The position numbers and the translations under genes are program-made. The notes under the pieces were generated by a model. That model had not been told where the DNA came from. It did no database searches and worked only from the letters and a program-made list of their open reading frames with translations. Positions 48,739 to 59,740 of a stretch of 64,000 bases of DNA are shown one piece after another; position 1 is the stretch's first letter; every line of letters begins with the position of its first letter. The stretch is from Bilabrum cf. latius (taxonomy: Eukaryota; Bigyra: Bicosoecida; Bigyra; Bicosoecida): assembly GCA_965178125.1 (NCBI GenBank), contig OZ237735.1:1922001-1986000 (forward strand), read 5' to 3'.

Positions 48739-49368
48739 ATGAAGGTTTCATCAGGGGTGCTTGGGTTCGTATTGCTTGGCGCTGTACGAGCATAGGAGAC
48801 AACTAGCACGCCTACGCCAAATCCAACCCCAAGTATTACTCCTGGACTTCCAGAAGAGCAGATTTGCAACTATGCATCCTACGTTCAAGCCGTTGACTTC
48901 GAGATTGACGAAGGACTTGCTGCAAGGGAGCTGCAATGCAGAGAGACAGTCGACAATCTAAGAAAACAGCAGTTTGGGCCGCCTACAGAGTGGGAGATAT
49001 TTAACACTATGTGCAAGGGCGAGTGCAGGAGCTACGCAGACAGACTCATCCGAATTGACGCTTCGAGTACTTGCCGTTGCGCTCGCATACAGGACCCAGA
49101 TTATGCATGCTTCACGACTCCAACTGACTACCTGTGCCAGTTGCTTGAGATATGTAAAGGGTTTGACTCGTACATCAATGAGTACTGCCTGCCTTCGTCG
49201 TGCGGCAGGTTTGCAGGGAGCGAGGCGGAATGGAGGGAAGCCAGGTCGGCATGCGGCGCGCCACGAGGTGCTGCCCCCGGGCCGGGCGGCCGATCCGCTG
49301 GGGCTGTAGTCGGGTCCATAGTCGGCCTAGTTGGATTTGCGCTGGGGATCAGCGGCGCTCGCTCGTGA
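48739..49368 (+). CDS. Small secreted Cys-rich protein, probably GPI-anchored
   Basis: 209-aa frame, one TAG, TGA stop. Signal peptide MKVSSGVLGFVLLGAVRA with a predicted cleavage just before the TAG codon, so the mature protein would start with Gln. A Thr/Pro-rich spacer is followed by about 14 Cys in a compact region (ICNYASYVQAVDF, MCKGECRSYADRLIRID, CRCARIQDPDYACF, YLCQLLEICKGFDSYI, YCLPSSCGRFAG). The C-terminus is a small-residue stretch followed by a hydrophobic end (GAVVGSIVGLVGFALGISGA), typical of GPI-anchor signals. The function is unknown; possibly a surface or cyst-wall protein. The Cys pattern is different from that of its divergent neighbour. Confidence 0.75.
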
Positions 49369-49543
49369 GGGCCAGCACTGCAAGTACGACAGCTGTTTCG
49401 TTCTGCAGGCGGGTAGGTCGTGTGGGGGCGGGCGGCCCTAGAATAATGTTGTGGGTTCAAATATATATATTCGGTATCCTGTTCTGCGTTGTAACATTTA
49501 CACAGACAAGTTAGCGACAAGACGGAAATCATCCTGTCGCATT

Positions 49544-50986
49544 TCACCGTGGTGCCTCGCTGCAAACTGCCCTCGCGCGATGCCGCATCACGGCTGCATG
49601 CAGCTGCAGCGTGTTCATTGCTACTCGCTCCCAGTAGCCGCCCCACTTGGCTTCCGCACTCGTTCCTCTGGCCGAATGTGCCCAGCAACCTTCGCCTTCT
49701 TTCTCGCCGTCGACTGCAAGCTGTGCTCCAGCTTGATCTGTACCTGCCGCTGTGGTGCATGCCAAGCCATCTCCCGCACTCCCAATGACAGGGACGCCAC
49801 CCTCCTTGCCGTTTCTTCTTTCACTTACTATATTTCCCCCAATGGACGAGACTCGCGCCTCCAGCACCTCCGCCGCGGCAAGCAACAGGCTCTGCTCCGC
49901 TCTCCGCAAGGAGGCTGCTTCGGTGCCAAGCGACGCTTTGCTTGCAGAGAAGCCCTCGGGGGCTCCAACGCTTGCGTCAGCTCTCTCCCACATTGCCCCA
50001 GCGTCTCCCACGGCGATTCCACGCGTCGAGTCAGTGGATCGATCAGGAAGCGGCAGAGTGGATCGATCAGGAAGCGGCAGAGCAACACTGCTCGAAGATG
50101 ATTTCTGCGCCTTTGCCCCGCCGATAGCATGCCTGCCAGCCAACTCCGTCTCGCCGCCAGAGGTGTTGACGCTCACGCTGCCCTGCGAATACCGAAATAC
50201 AGGACCCCCGGCAGCAGCAGTTGATGCAGCAGGTTTTGGAGCACGAAGCGCAGCATAGACTCCTGGCGCTGGCGTGGAAGTGTCTTGCGGCTGATGCCGT
50301 AGTAGCTGCTGTCTAAATTCGGGCTTGGTGTTTCCAGTCTCCACAAAGTGCGGGGAAGCTTGCGATGCCAATGAAACAGCAGCAATGGCAGGAGGAGGTG
50401 GACTTATCGGAGGAGCCATTTCTAGGGGCACCTTCTCGCCGCTTGAGGACGTGTACGTGGCCCTTAATGCGGCTTCGTGCCCCTTTCCTTCTACCAGTTG
50501 CAAGGTTATTGAGTCGTAGGCAGCGTGTATCGCCCTACACGCCCAGAACATCGCAGATCCGCCTTCGAGTACATCGATCCTGGTCGATTCCCCAGTCTCC
50601 CTCGTGGACGCTGCATCTCGTTGTGAGACGAGCTCGAGAGCCAAAGAAGCGAGCTTGTCGGGTAAGATCATCCAGTCTGGCGCCTGCGCCATAGCCTGGA
50701 CTGCTCGCAGGAAGTCATCACTTGCGTTTCCAAACGGAGCTTGCGTTGCAACGAAGGAGTCCTGGCTTAACTCATTGATTGGGCCCGCTGTGACCGAGAC
50801 ACTTGCGCTACCCACATGATTGTCGATCGATGCAATGATTGCTCCATCAAGTAAACTTGGCTCGCTTGCGAGGTCAGATTCTCCAACCTCTGCAACGGCT
50901 GGTTGATACTCTGGGACTCGAAAGCACGCGTCTACAGCGTCTAGAGATCGGTTTAGCGCCCGGATCTAGCGATTTCTGCTACTCAT
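49544..50986 (-). CDS. Protein of unknown function, 480 aa
   Basis: Intronless frame from ATG at 50986 to TGA, with one TAG at codon 7. The N-terminal ~170 residues look folded (RALNRSLDAVDACFRVPEYQ, DDFLRAVQAMAQAPDWMILP, GGSAMFWACRAIHAAYDSIT). The remainder is Pro/Ser/Ala-rich with two copies of a LPLPDRST unit and ends in a helical stretch. No signal peptide, membrane helix or known motif was recognised. The start is 87 bp from the divergent start of the giant coiled-coil gene. Confidence 0.65.
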
Positions 50987-51073
50987 GTCACATAGCGGTG
51001 CGTTTCATTTTCTAAGTCACCGCGCACTTGCCAATTTGCCGCCACGCGAAATCGTAGATTCGGAACCGGAAAT

Positions 51074-54000
51074 ATGACTCAACCGTCTTTTCGAGACAGG
51101 CTAACTCGTCCAGAAAGACTAATGCTTAGCATTGATGCGGATAGCATACGTGCTAGTGCTTCTCATGGCAGCACTGGGGTACGTCGAGTCTCACCTACTG
51201 GGAGCACGAGGCGGCCTGCACATGTGCAAACTGCAACTTCAGAGCAGTATGGGGACAAACCGATGACACTTAACGAGCTTGGAGGCCACAGCTCACTATC
51301 ATAGGGGCATAATCACGATGATGGTGCTTCGAGGGTGGTGAATAAAGCCCAGTTAGTGTTTGGCGGCTCTTCCACTGGAGCAGGATTGGCAGCCACAGCT
51401 CGTGCTCTGCGACAAGATGCGGAAGAAGCCAAAGAATCTGAGATTGCATCATTGCATAAAATTCGAGATCCAGCCAGATCGGCTACGCTGGGCTCGCCAT
51501 ATGCGTACCCAAGATCAGGCCTGCAAGGCTCGCAATAGCACGGCCCCGGCGCTCTGCATGCCGCCGCCGAGCTGGGCGCCACACAGACGGCTGGGTTCGC
51601 GCAAACACTCAGCCCTTCTAGGCTACAAGTAGTTCAGCCAGCTCCTCAGGATGCGCAGGGCTGGCCATTGCTGCATGTGGGGCGCTCCGGCGCGCATGAT
51701 GGCAGTGCACTGGCAGGGGCTCGCGCTGCCACTGGGAACCCCATGGACGGCTCCTTCTCCAGGGAAACCGCAGGGGCAGTTGCTGTTAGGGCTGCGATGG
51801 TCAAAGCCGAGCTGCGTGGCACTGCGCAGCAGCTGGCCCTACACAACCAGCAGGAGAGAGTCGATTCGGTTTTGGCCCAGTCGCAGCAGACCGTGGAGAT
51901 CAGCCGTGCCAGGGGCCTGGCTCGCACTGCCGAAAGGGAGCTGAATGCGCAGCAGGGCGAGCTCACGCGACTGAGACGGAAGATCGGAACTTTGACAGGA
52001 AGCAACGCGGTGTCTGCAGCTGAGCGCGAGCTGCTTGAGGGCAGGGTCGAGGCTGAGAGGCGGAGGCTCAGGGGGAAAGAGCAGGAGGCCGAGGAGCTCG
52101 AGGGTGAGCTTGCGCAGAGCATCGGCTTGGCCGAGCAGCAGCAGACCAGGCTAGAGGCACTCGTTCGACGGGTGTCAGAGCTGGAGAAGCAGTCGAAAGA
52201 AGACGCTGCGACTGCCCGTGTCATGGAGGATAGGCTCGAGTCCGCTCGAGCTGACGCGAGGGCCGAATGGGAACCCCGGCTGGAGGCAGCGGAGAGCAAG
52301 GCAAGGCGGGACGAAGAGCAGTACAGAGGGCTACTCGACTCGCAAGAAAAGAAAGCTGCAGAGGATAGACTGGCTGCCTCCAAGACGATCAACCAGCTAG
52401 AGCGCGAGAGACAGGACCTACAGAATAGCGTCGCAAGGCTAGGTGCAGAGCTGCAGACCGCCAGTTCAGAGGCGGAGTCCTGTGCTCGCCGGGCGGAGCG
52501 CGCCGAGGCAGACGCAGCCGGATCAAAGGCCGAGGCGAAGGTAGCCCGGGGTGAACTCGAGCGTGCGGACGAGCGCCGCAGGCAGGCAGAGGAGGCTGCA
52601 GCCGCTGCAGAACGGGACAGGCTGGGCTTCGCAGCTGGGTAGGCAAGAGCAGAAGAAGAGGCTGCTTTGCGTAGGAAAGAGGCAGATGACAGCAAGGTAC
52701 AACTGAAATCTTTACAGGATCGCTTCGACGAGATGCAGCGGTCCTAGTTGGAGCAGCTGGAGGAGTACCGGTAGTCTGCGGAAGCGCAAGCACAGTAGTC
52801 TGAGGTTCGTGAGAATGAGCTCGCGTAGGCAGCGTCAGAGGCAAAATAGCACTGGGAAGAAGCAGAGGAAGAAGCAGCTAGGCTGCGAGACGAGCTGGAG
52901 CTCACAAAGGGGAGGCACGAGCACTTGGCTGCGCAGGCAAGCGATGCACAGGCTGAGGCGCAGGAGCTCTCCAAGGAGCTTGAGACTGCTCGCGCAGAGT
53001 CCAGGAAACATGCCGATGATATTAGTAAGTAGGAACAGCAGCTGCAAGACATGTCTGCTCGTGAGGCGACGCTGAAACAGGAGCTTGCTGCATCTGAGCG
53101 ACGGGCAGACGAGGCACGTGCAGCCGCAGACCGCGCCATAGCCCAGCTTGCAGACGTCTAGGCAGACAAGTCAAAATCCGGGCGCAAATCCAAGACAATT
53201 GCTGCCCTGAACGACAAGATCCATGACTTGGAGACTAGGTTGCGGGATGCCACGGAGCACTCAGGAGGAAAGGGTCGTGACTCGGGTTCGATGATGCCAG
53301 GGACACCCAATCTCGGCAAGATCGAGCGCGATCGCATGGAAGCATAGCTGAGTCGATCTCGCTCGGAGCTAGAGGCCGCAGCCACAGAGCGGGATGAAGC
53401 TAAAGCGAAGCTACGAATGCATGCGGCCCGCGAGAAGGAGCTGAAGAGGCGGCTTGCGGAAGCTGCCGCTGCATCCGAGCTGAAGAGGCGTTCTTCGTCT
53501 CGCAGGCTATTTCGAAAGGAATCCGAGGCTTCTGAGCTCACCTTGGCGGCCGAGACAGTAGGTGGCACCGGAACAGGTGTTTGGTAGGGTCACAGGTCTA
53601 TCGGCTCCTAGGCTTTGGGCAGCAAGATGCGCTCGTCGCAGAGGCTGGCGAGCGGCTCGGCGATGCCTGCCTCTCCCGTGTCATCCCCTGCTACTGGCCA
53701 GAATGGATTGAAAAGAGCGCTCTCCGCCAGCTCCAAAGCGGTATTTGCCTCGCTGCGGTCTCCTGGCGCGAGTTCCTTTGGCCGGGAGTCGGTCGCCAGC
53801 GTAGGCAGCCCCTTGCGACGGCGGGTAACCTTTACTTCGACCCCACGAACGACAGCTTCGAGCTCCCAACTAGATGGCAGTGCCACCTCCCACAAAATGT
53901 CTCCCCGAGATTCGAGAGGCCAGAGGCAAGCGCACGACTCGCTCGGACTGGAGGACGTTGAGGAAGTGCACGAATACGATGAGGGCAGCGATCAAGCCGA

Positions 54001-56500
54001 GGAGCGTCAATCTACCGGCACACTGGGGGCTAGCCTTAAGTCAGATCGCCTGGACGGAGTTGTGTCGTCGGAGGAAGCAAAGCTCGGGTCGGGAAAGAGA
54101 AGTACGTTGGCTGCGCAGCAGCACGAGACGATGCACAACAATAGCCGGAGCAGCCCAGCGAGCGAACAGCAACACCGAGAGTTGCGACAGGATTTGCAAG
54201 AGCAGTCGAATCTTGCCCGTGGCCTGGAAGCATCAAATGCTGCTCTTGCGGCGCAGCTCGAGGCAGCACGGCTACAACTCGAGCAGCTGCATGAAGCTGA
54301 CGAGACGCGGCAAGCCGCTGAGGCTGAGGTGAAGCGGCAAGACACCGAGCTGCAGGACATCAGGTTGAAAGCAGCGGGGCTTGAGGCTACCAGCCAGGCG
54401 GCCGAGCGCCGGATCAAGCAGCTAGAGGAGGATATTGATCGTCTGGAGAAGGCTCGCGATGAAGCCGCTGCTGCGCGAGACAGGGCACAGACCGAGATTG
54501 AGTCCTTGCAATAGGAGCTCGCTACCTCGCAAACCCGTTTGCAGCAGTCCCACTAGCAGTTGTCCCAGGCGCAGGCAGACGCGGCCAAGCAGCGTAGGTT
54601 GCACCGGAGAGAACTGCGATCGTCTGCTGCAGGTGGTCTATCGGTACAGCCTCGAGTATCCTGGGCCAGCCCGAGCCGAGCGCTGTATCGCCGTGCCCTA
54701 CTATCGCCACCCCGAGCAGGTGCATCGCCTGGTTCCGGTCCTCGGAGCATGCTGGGGTCGCCAGCACGACCTGCATTGAGCGGCCAGAATCAAACACTTG
54801 ACGACCCTGAGGCAATCCTACACAAAGCGGAAGCCACCTTACGCGACGCCAAGGAACAAATGGGCAAGCTCACCGTGAGGCGCCAGGCTGTACAACGCGA
54901 CGCATCGATTCAGCCTACTGCCCAAGGAAGCCGAGGCTCCGGCTCTGGTGGCTTTCTAGGCCTCTGTATGACTGCAGATGCTGCCATTGCTGCTGCAGAG
55001 CAGAGCAGAGACGCAGCGATGATGGCAATTGGTGCATACCGAGAGCTTCTCGCAGAGTACCACGCAGCTGTGCAAAGAGGAGACCTTGATTCAGAATCGG
55101 ATGCATCCACGGTAGGAACCGCGGAGGAAAACGTCGGTGGACCCGCGATACCGCCGTTCCCTGCTGACGTGCAGTTGTTCGCTCAAGCTGCCGACAGGTG
55201 TAGAGGTGCTGCAAACGCTGCGGTTCAGGCCGCCATCAAGGTGCCACTATCAGCTGGAATGGTGGCGGACGCAGCCGAAAGTGAAGGTGCTCGAGCGCAG
55301 AACCAGGCTGGGCCACACCGAGGGCCTGCTGCGGGTTTCAGCTAGGGTGCCAGCCATGCGGCTACGCTAGAACAGGATCACGTGCCTGGTGCAAGTCAAG
55401 GGCAGCGCCAGCCGCTAGAGCTCGGGACGGAAGAAGGACGGACAATTTTGGACGGGGCTCTTCAGCGATCAGCCAAAGCTGGCCCTCCACACCCAACCAC
55501 AGAACGGCGGACCAAAGAGGAAGAGGCTGGTGGCTCTCCCGTCCGGCCTTGGAGATCGTTGTACAAGCAAGGGGCATCGCAAGTGGCAGCTGCTGGGGCA
55601 TCACCCCGTGGCCTCGGGAATCTTGACAAGTCTGTGGCCGTGGCGATCAGGCAGATGGTGCAAGGCAAGCCCACAGGGAGCAGCGAGGGACAGGGCCAAA
55701 GGGCTGCTAGAGCCACGGATGCTGAAGTGTCTTTCCTGCAAGATGAAGGTGGCTTGGATCGGCCGATGGCGCCCAGCGATCTGTTCATCGAGCATTCCGA
55801 TGGTGGTAAGCAGCCCGCAGTGGTGCGTTCCAGGGACGCCTCACCCGCAGGCTCCACAGCAGACCCCCAGTCCGAGCCAGCCCCCCACGGTGACAGCACC
55901 CGCACATCACGCTCCATGCCTGCGAGGCAAGCTAGACGATCTCGTGCCGGTGCCCTTCTCTCTGGGTCGCAGCACGCTGTCCAGCTGGCATGGGAGCACA
56001 TGCAGAGGACTGCGGCCATGCACAAGCACTCGTCGGGCAACTCGTACCAGCAGGCCGCTGGGTCAAAGGCAAACGGGGCTTTCTTGACGGATGCTCAGCT
56101 GTCACCCATGGCTCTGCGTGCAGAAACGCGGTTGGAGTGGCTGGTTCGGAGGCACGCTGCCGTGCTCGACACGCTGTCTAGGCCGCGGGTCATCGAGTCG
56201 ATGGGAGCCGAGGCAGCTGCCAGGCTGGACCACAGAGTCAAGCGTGCGTCTGCTGCCCTTGCAGACTGCCACTCGCTGCTGAGGATGGCCAAGGAGGCCG
56301 CCCAGCATGGTGCAACCCATGGCTCTGGAGCGATGCAGCCAGGCAGCCAGCACAGTCCAGCTCAGCTAGCAGCGGAAGGTCGGTTTGTCGTGTCGGTGCA
56401 TGCCGCAGGAAAGGCGGTCGAGGCGGCGGAGGGCCTGTCGATGCAGCCCGGTGTCACTGGAGCTGCGGTAGATGGCTTGAGGTTCGGGTCGTTGGCTTGA
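51074..56500 (+). CDS. Giant coiled-coil protein (1808 aa)
   Basis: Single uninterrupted frame with about 16 TAGs and a TGA stop. A ~210-residue low-complexity head precedes long Glu/Ala/Arg/Gln coiled coil (~residues 230-860, e.g. ETAGAVAVRAAMVKAELRGT then LHNQQERVDSVLAQSQQTVE). A Ser-rich hinge around 53.6-54.0 kb, a second coiled coil (~1020-1170) and a mostly helical, Ala-rich tail follow. TAG density is highest where Gln is expected at coiled-coil surface positions. There is no membrane segment or enzymatic motif. Such proteins usually serve as centrosomal/basal-body, ciliary or cytoskeletal scaffolds; the exact role is unknown. Confidence 0.75.
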
Positions 56501-57022
56501 TGGTGGTTGTGACAGTAGCATGCAGTGTTTATGGCAATGAGCTCGCCTGCTCCGTGCGTGGCTGGCTGGGTCACACGCCGCCGGTGGGGTTCCGGTTCCC
56601 GGACGACTTTAGAATGAACGCTAGATGGTGGGCGAGGTCACGATAGTTGTCGGTCTCGAGGATGGCAAGCCAGCGTGCAAGGCGCCAGTGGGATTTAGCC
56701 AATCAGAGGGTGATATGGAGGGGTATGATGGGGTGCTGCAGAGTAAATGAGTCGGGGGCAAACCAGGGCAGTTCAGGCCTGGTCTTGTTGCCACTGGCAG
56801 TGGAAGACAAGGAGCACCCACGTGGATGGGGTGGCTGGGAGGAGCACCTCCCTGACGGTGCATCGTGCCGTGCGGAGGACTGGCTGCAGCGCGATCTCGT
56901 TTGTGAAGTATTATTGACTGAAATACTACAAGCTGGTGTTTTAACGTCTCGTATGGTTCCGCTGTAGTCCTCTGTCTGTGAGTAAAAGCACGCTGTCGGA
57001 CTCGCACAGGAACACATGCTAG
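56501..57022. other. Intergenic stretch, no gene recognised
   Basis: The stretch after the coiled-coil gene has no frame with coding character in either strand that could be tied to splice sites. It probably holds 3' UTR of the upstream gene. Confidence 0.4.
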
Positions 57023-57390
57023 TCAGCGCGCGTCAAGCTGCCTTGCTAGCAGCTCCTCCAAATCTGCCGAGTCTTCATTCTGGTACTGGGTAAGAGAGCG
57101 GGGTTGCGTTGGCCCCTCTATGCGTCATAAGGAAGGAAGGAAGGAAGGAAATTCTGGTTCATAGTCTGCCAGTAGCGCAAGCTTGCAAAAAGTGAAGACG
57201 AAGCCCAATGAAGTAGGTCTACCTAGAACGCCGGGAGAATTGACATAGATCTTTGCGAAAAAATGGCGGCCGCTGCTGCCGATGGATCTTTAGCCTCTAC
57301 TAGTGAGACCACCTGATCCCCTGCCTCAGTGTGCTTGCCCATTGCAGACCATGACCTGTGTCCCGACTGTGCCATGTTCTTGCCAAACAT
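57023..57390 (-). CDS. Candidate small two-exon protein (86 aa), overlaps antisense another model
   Basis: Minus-strand exons 57390-57223 and 57115-57023 give a frame from MFGKNMAQSGHRSWSAMGKH to LEELLARQLDAR then TGA. One TAG (Gln) sits at the end of exon 1. The acceptor follows a polypyrimidine tract that is the (ggaa)n microsatellite read on this strand. The weak point is that its first exon runs antisense to exon 1 of the plus-strand gene at 57263, so at least one model may be wrong. No homology was recognised. Confidence 0.35.
57131..57150. repeat. (ggaa)n microsatellite / minus-strand polypyrimidine tract
   Basis: About five tandem GGAA units. Read on the minus strand it is a pyrimidine tract directly upstream of a possible splice acceptor. 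Confidence 0.85.
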
Positions 57391-57930
57391 TTTGCCTGTG
57401 CGCGGCAAGAAATAGTATCGCCAGCGTGTTCAGTGCATAGCGCAGTTGGAACGTGGAAAATATCTTATTCGTGCATTAGTGAGTACGATGGAGATGGCAC
57501 ACAGCATGAGCGCAAGCTGACTCTCAACACGGATGGATCGGCAACTGCGATCTACAACTATTCCAGCTCGAGCAGCAAAGGAGGCGGCTTAGCAGGCACA
57601 GAGGAGCAAACCAAGTTGAACGCATCCGGAACGTGGAAAGCAGTATCAAAGGACGGTGCGGAGATCAAAGCAGCCGACTGCAAGCCGAAAGACCTTGTGG
57701 GCGCAACGGTCTCGCTGTCCTTCCCAGAGACCGTGGACTGCGAAACGAGCCTGCTGGAATATTACCCCGGATCTGATGATGACCCGATAGTCTCTATGGA
57801 GGCCGTGAAGGTCGGAGAGGTCAGCTTCAAGGTGGAATCTGCTGGCGGCGTGGCAGCGTGCCATGTGCCAGGAGCATCTACACCCAGTGGGGAGGTTGTC
57901 TGGGAAGCCGGGGTTCTGCAAACAGAGTGA
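57263..57930 (+). CDS. Small protein of unknown function (174 aa), two exons
   Basis: Exon 57263-57302 (MAAAAADGSLAST, strong start context AAAAATGGC) joins 57446-57930 through a GTGAGA donor and GCGCAG acceptor in phase 1; TGA stop. The body (GTWKISYSCISEYDGDGTQH, LTLNTDGSATAIYNYSS, LNASGTWKAVSKDGAEIKA) alternates like beta strands with a repeated GTWK motif, suggesting a small beta-barrel or lipocalin-like fold. That is only an impression. The downstream exon is convincing; the first exon is inferred because no ATG exists in its frame. Convergent with FCF1. Confidence 0.6.
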
Positions 57931-58047
57931 CAAAGGTGCGAATGCATTCTCAGTTGGTACGTGCTCGAGCCATTGAAATTTGCGTGCTCTTGCGCGGGTA
58001 CACCGATCCGCAATAGATAGACTTGCACGTTGTGACGCAGCACAATT

Positions 58048-58914
58048 TCACTTCGGGGCGCCGATCGCCTCTGGCATCCTCTCAATGGTGTACTTCCTGC
58101 CCTAGATGAACATGATGGGTACCCCGGGAATCTTCCTCAGCCGTCGCTTCAAGTCCTTATCCATGGTGGCGACGATGTAGCACCTGTGCGCCGTCACCAG
58201 TTTGACGATCTCGTCGTCGGCATAATCGCTATCTGTTGGTATGCGCATGAACCTAGGATCCTTTGCCAATCGCAGTGCCACCCTGAACTTCGGTCCCAGC
58301 TTCTCCAGCTCTGCAATGACTGCGTCGGGTATGCACGGGATCGCCTTCGCAAGCAGGCAGTCCATCATGCTTCTAACTACGTCCAGCTTGTTCTTGATTG
58401 AGAAATTCAAGAAATTTGTATCAACTATCACGTGGTACGGCGGTCCAAGCTGGGTATTATGAGAGAACCACAGGGAAGCCTTCGTTTTCTCGCTGAGAGG
58501 CAAGTGGAAGAAGCAAGCACGAAAGCAGCACGTACGAAAACCACATGCCTTGGAGATAAAAACAGGAGTCAACAGGGGTCTTGGTTCAGACTTACACTAC
58601 CTTCACTTTCACTGGCTTTGCCTTCTCGGCTGTCTTTTCCCTGACCTCTTGCCTGCGACGCGAAGACCATGGACATGGAATCCAACGATATCACTTCTCT
58701 AACACGCAATGCTGATTAAAATCCATCATCATCACTTACAGTCTACCATCCTTAGGGCCAATCATCCTTTTCACGGCGGCAAATTTCTTCGTTTTCCGGA
58801 CTTTCGGCTGCGCAACGGCAACTCGGACTTTGACTGGAATGATCAGGCCATGCACAGGACACTCGGGGGGGCAGGGAAACGTAATTTGATAAGAATGAAT
58901 TTGACCTCACCATT
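58048..58914 (-). CDS. FCF1: FCF1/UTP24 PIN-domain endonuclease of the small-subunit processome
   Basis: Exons (minus) 58914-58912, 58807-58740, 58652-58596 and 58492-58048; 190 aa (family ~190-200), TGA stop. N-terminus MPKVRKTKKFAAVKRMI matches FCF1 (KKTRKFAxMKRMI). The PIN core is highly conserved: NTQLGPPYHVIVDTNFLNFS, IKNKLDVVRSMMDCLLAKAI, AELEKLGPKFRVALRLAKDP and a C-terminal ATMDKDLKRRLRKIPGVPI. Catalytic acidic residues (Asp of VDTN, Glu of AELEK, Asp-Asp of YADD, Asp of TMDKD) are present. FCF1 cuts pre-rRNA at sites A1/A2 during 18S maturation. The segment after the single TAG (QGRKYTIERMPEAIGAP) is the normal family end, so TAG is clearly not the stop. The start codon alone forms the coding part of exon 1. 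Confidence 0.93.
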
Positions 58915-59740
58915 GCGATATTTGTCGGCCTTCCTGTAAAGGTATTTCATTAGTGTTCGTTCTCTTCTACGAACGTTCCATAGTGTTCTCTTCTGCATTG
59001 CACTGCAAACCTCACGAGGCCAACAACTAGAACCAGGCATTTATTAATACACATAGATCTGACAACGTGAGTACCATGAATGTGGCCTGCGCGGATTCAC
59101 ACCGATACCTTTCAACTACTCGCTGTCTGCGGCATGTCACCGTGATAGCGCGCTACCGTTGTATCGAATAGGAAGCATTACGGTGCTCGTGCGTGCGAAG
59201 CTTGCTGTTTGGCGGTCTACTGCCTCATAGTCAATATTCCCACTCCGACAATTTTATTCGCAGTAATCTGTATGACCATGACCCGGGCAATGCATAGGCA
59301 TAGTTGCTCGAATGCGCTCAGCCAACAAGGTGGCACGCCCACCACACTTGCAGTCAAATCCGAGAGTCTCTCGCATCTTGCATCTTACCACTTCGACACT
59401 CGTGTATTAGTGGAGTCGCCCACACTAGTCTTGTCCAGCCTTCGGCAGAGCAGCGCATGCCTTGGGGCTACTTTACTGGGCACTTCCTCCTCCTCTCCCT
59501 GCATTGTCGCTGCCGCTTCGTATTGCCCGGGTACGTATGCAATAACGTAGACTTGCAAGCAAATACCTGGCAAACAGCAGAACATCACACAACCACCACC
59601 ATTATTACATGCGAACAGCTGTCGTCATCACACACCCGGAACAAGACAGATCCATATTTCATGTGCACACACTCGCACGTACCTGCTACACCTCCTAGCA
59701 CTTTGTTTGATTTCTTTAAACTCGTTTATCGCGAGACGCG
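58915..59740. other. 826-bp divergent intergenic region, no gene recognised
   Basis: Lies between the start codons of FCF1 and GRASP. It is more AT-rich than the genes, with several stop-rich frames. No tRNA, snRNA or coding exon was recognised, though an upstream non-coding exon of either gene could lie here. Confidence 0.4.

Noticed and set aside
49440-49480. Possible tRNA, because of a ggttcaaat string like a T-loop
   Set aside because: No matching acceptor stem, D-arm or anticodon stem could be drawn around it.
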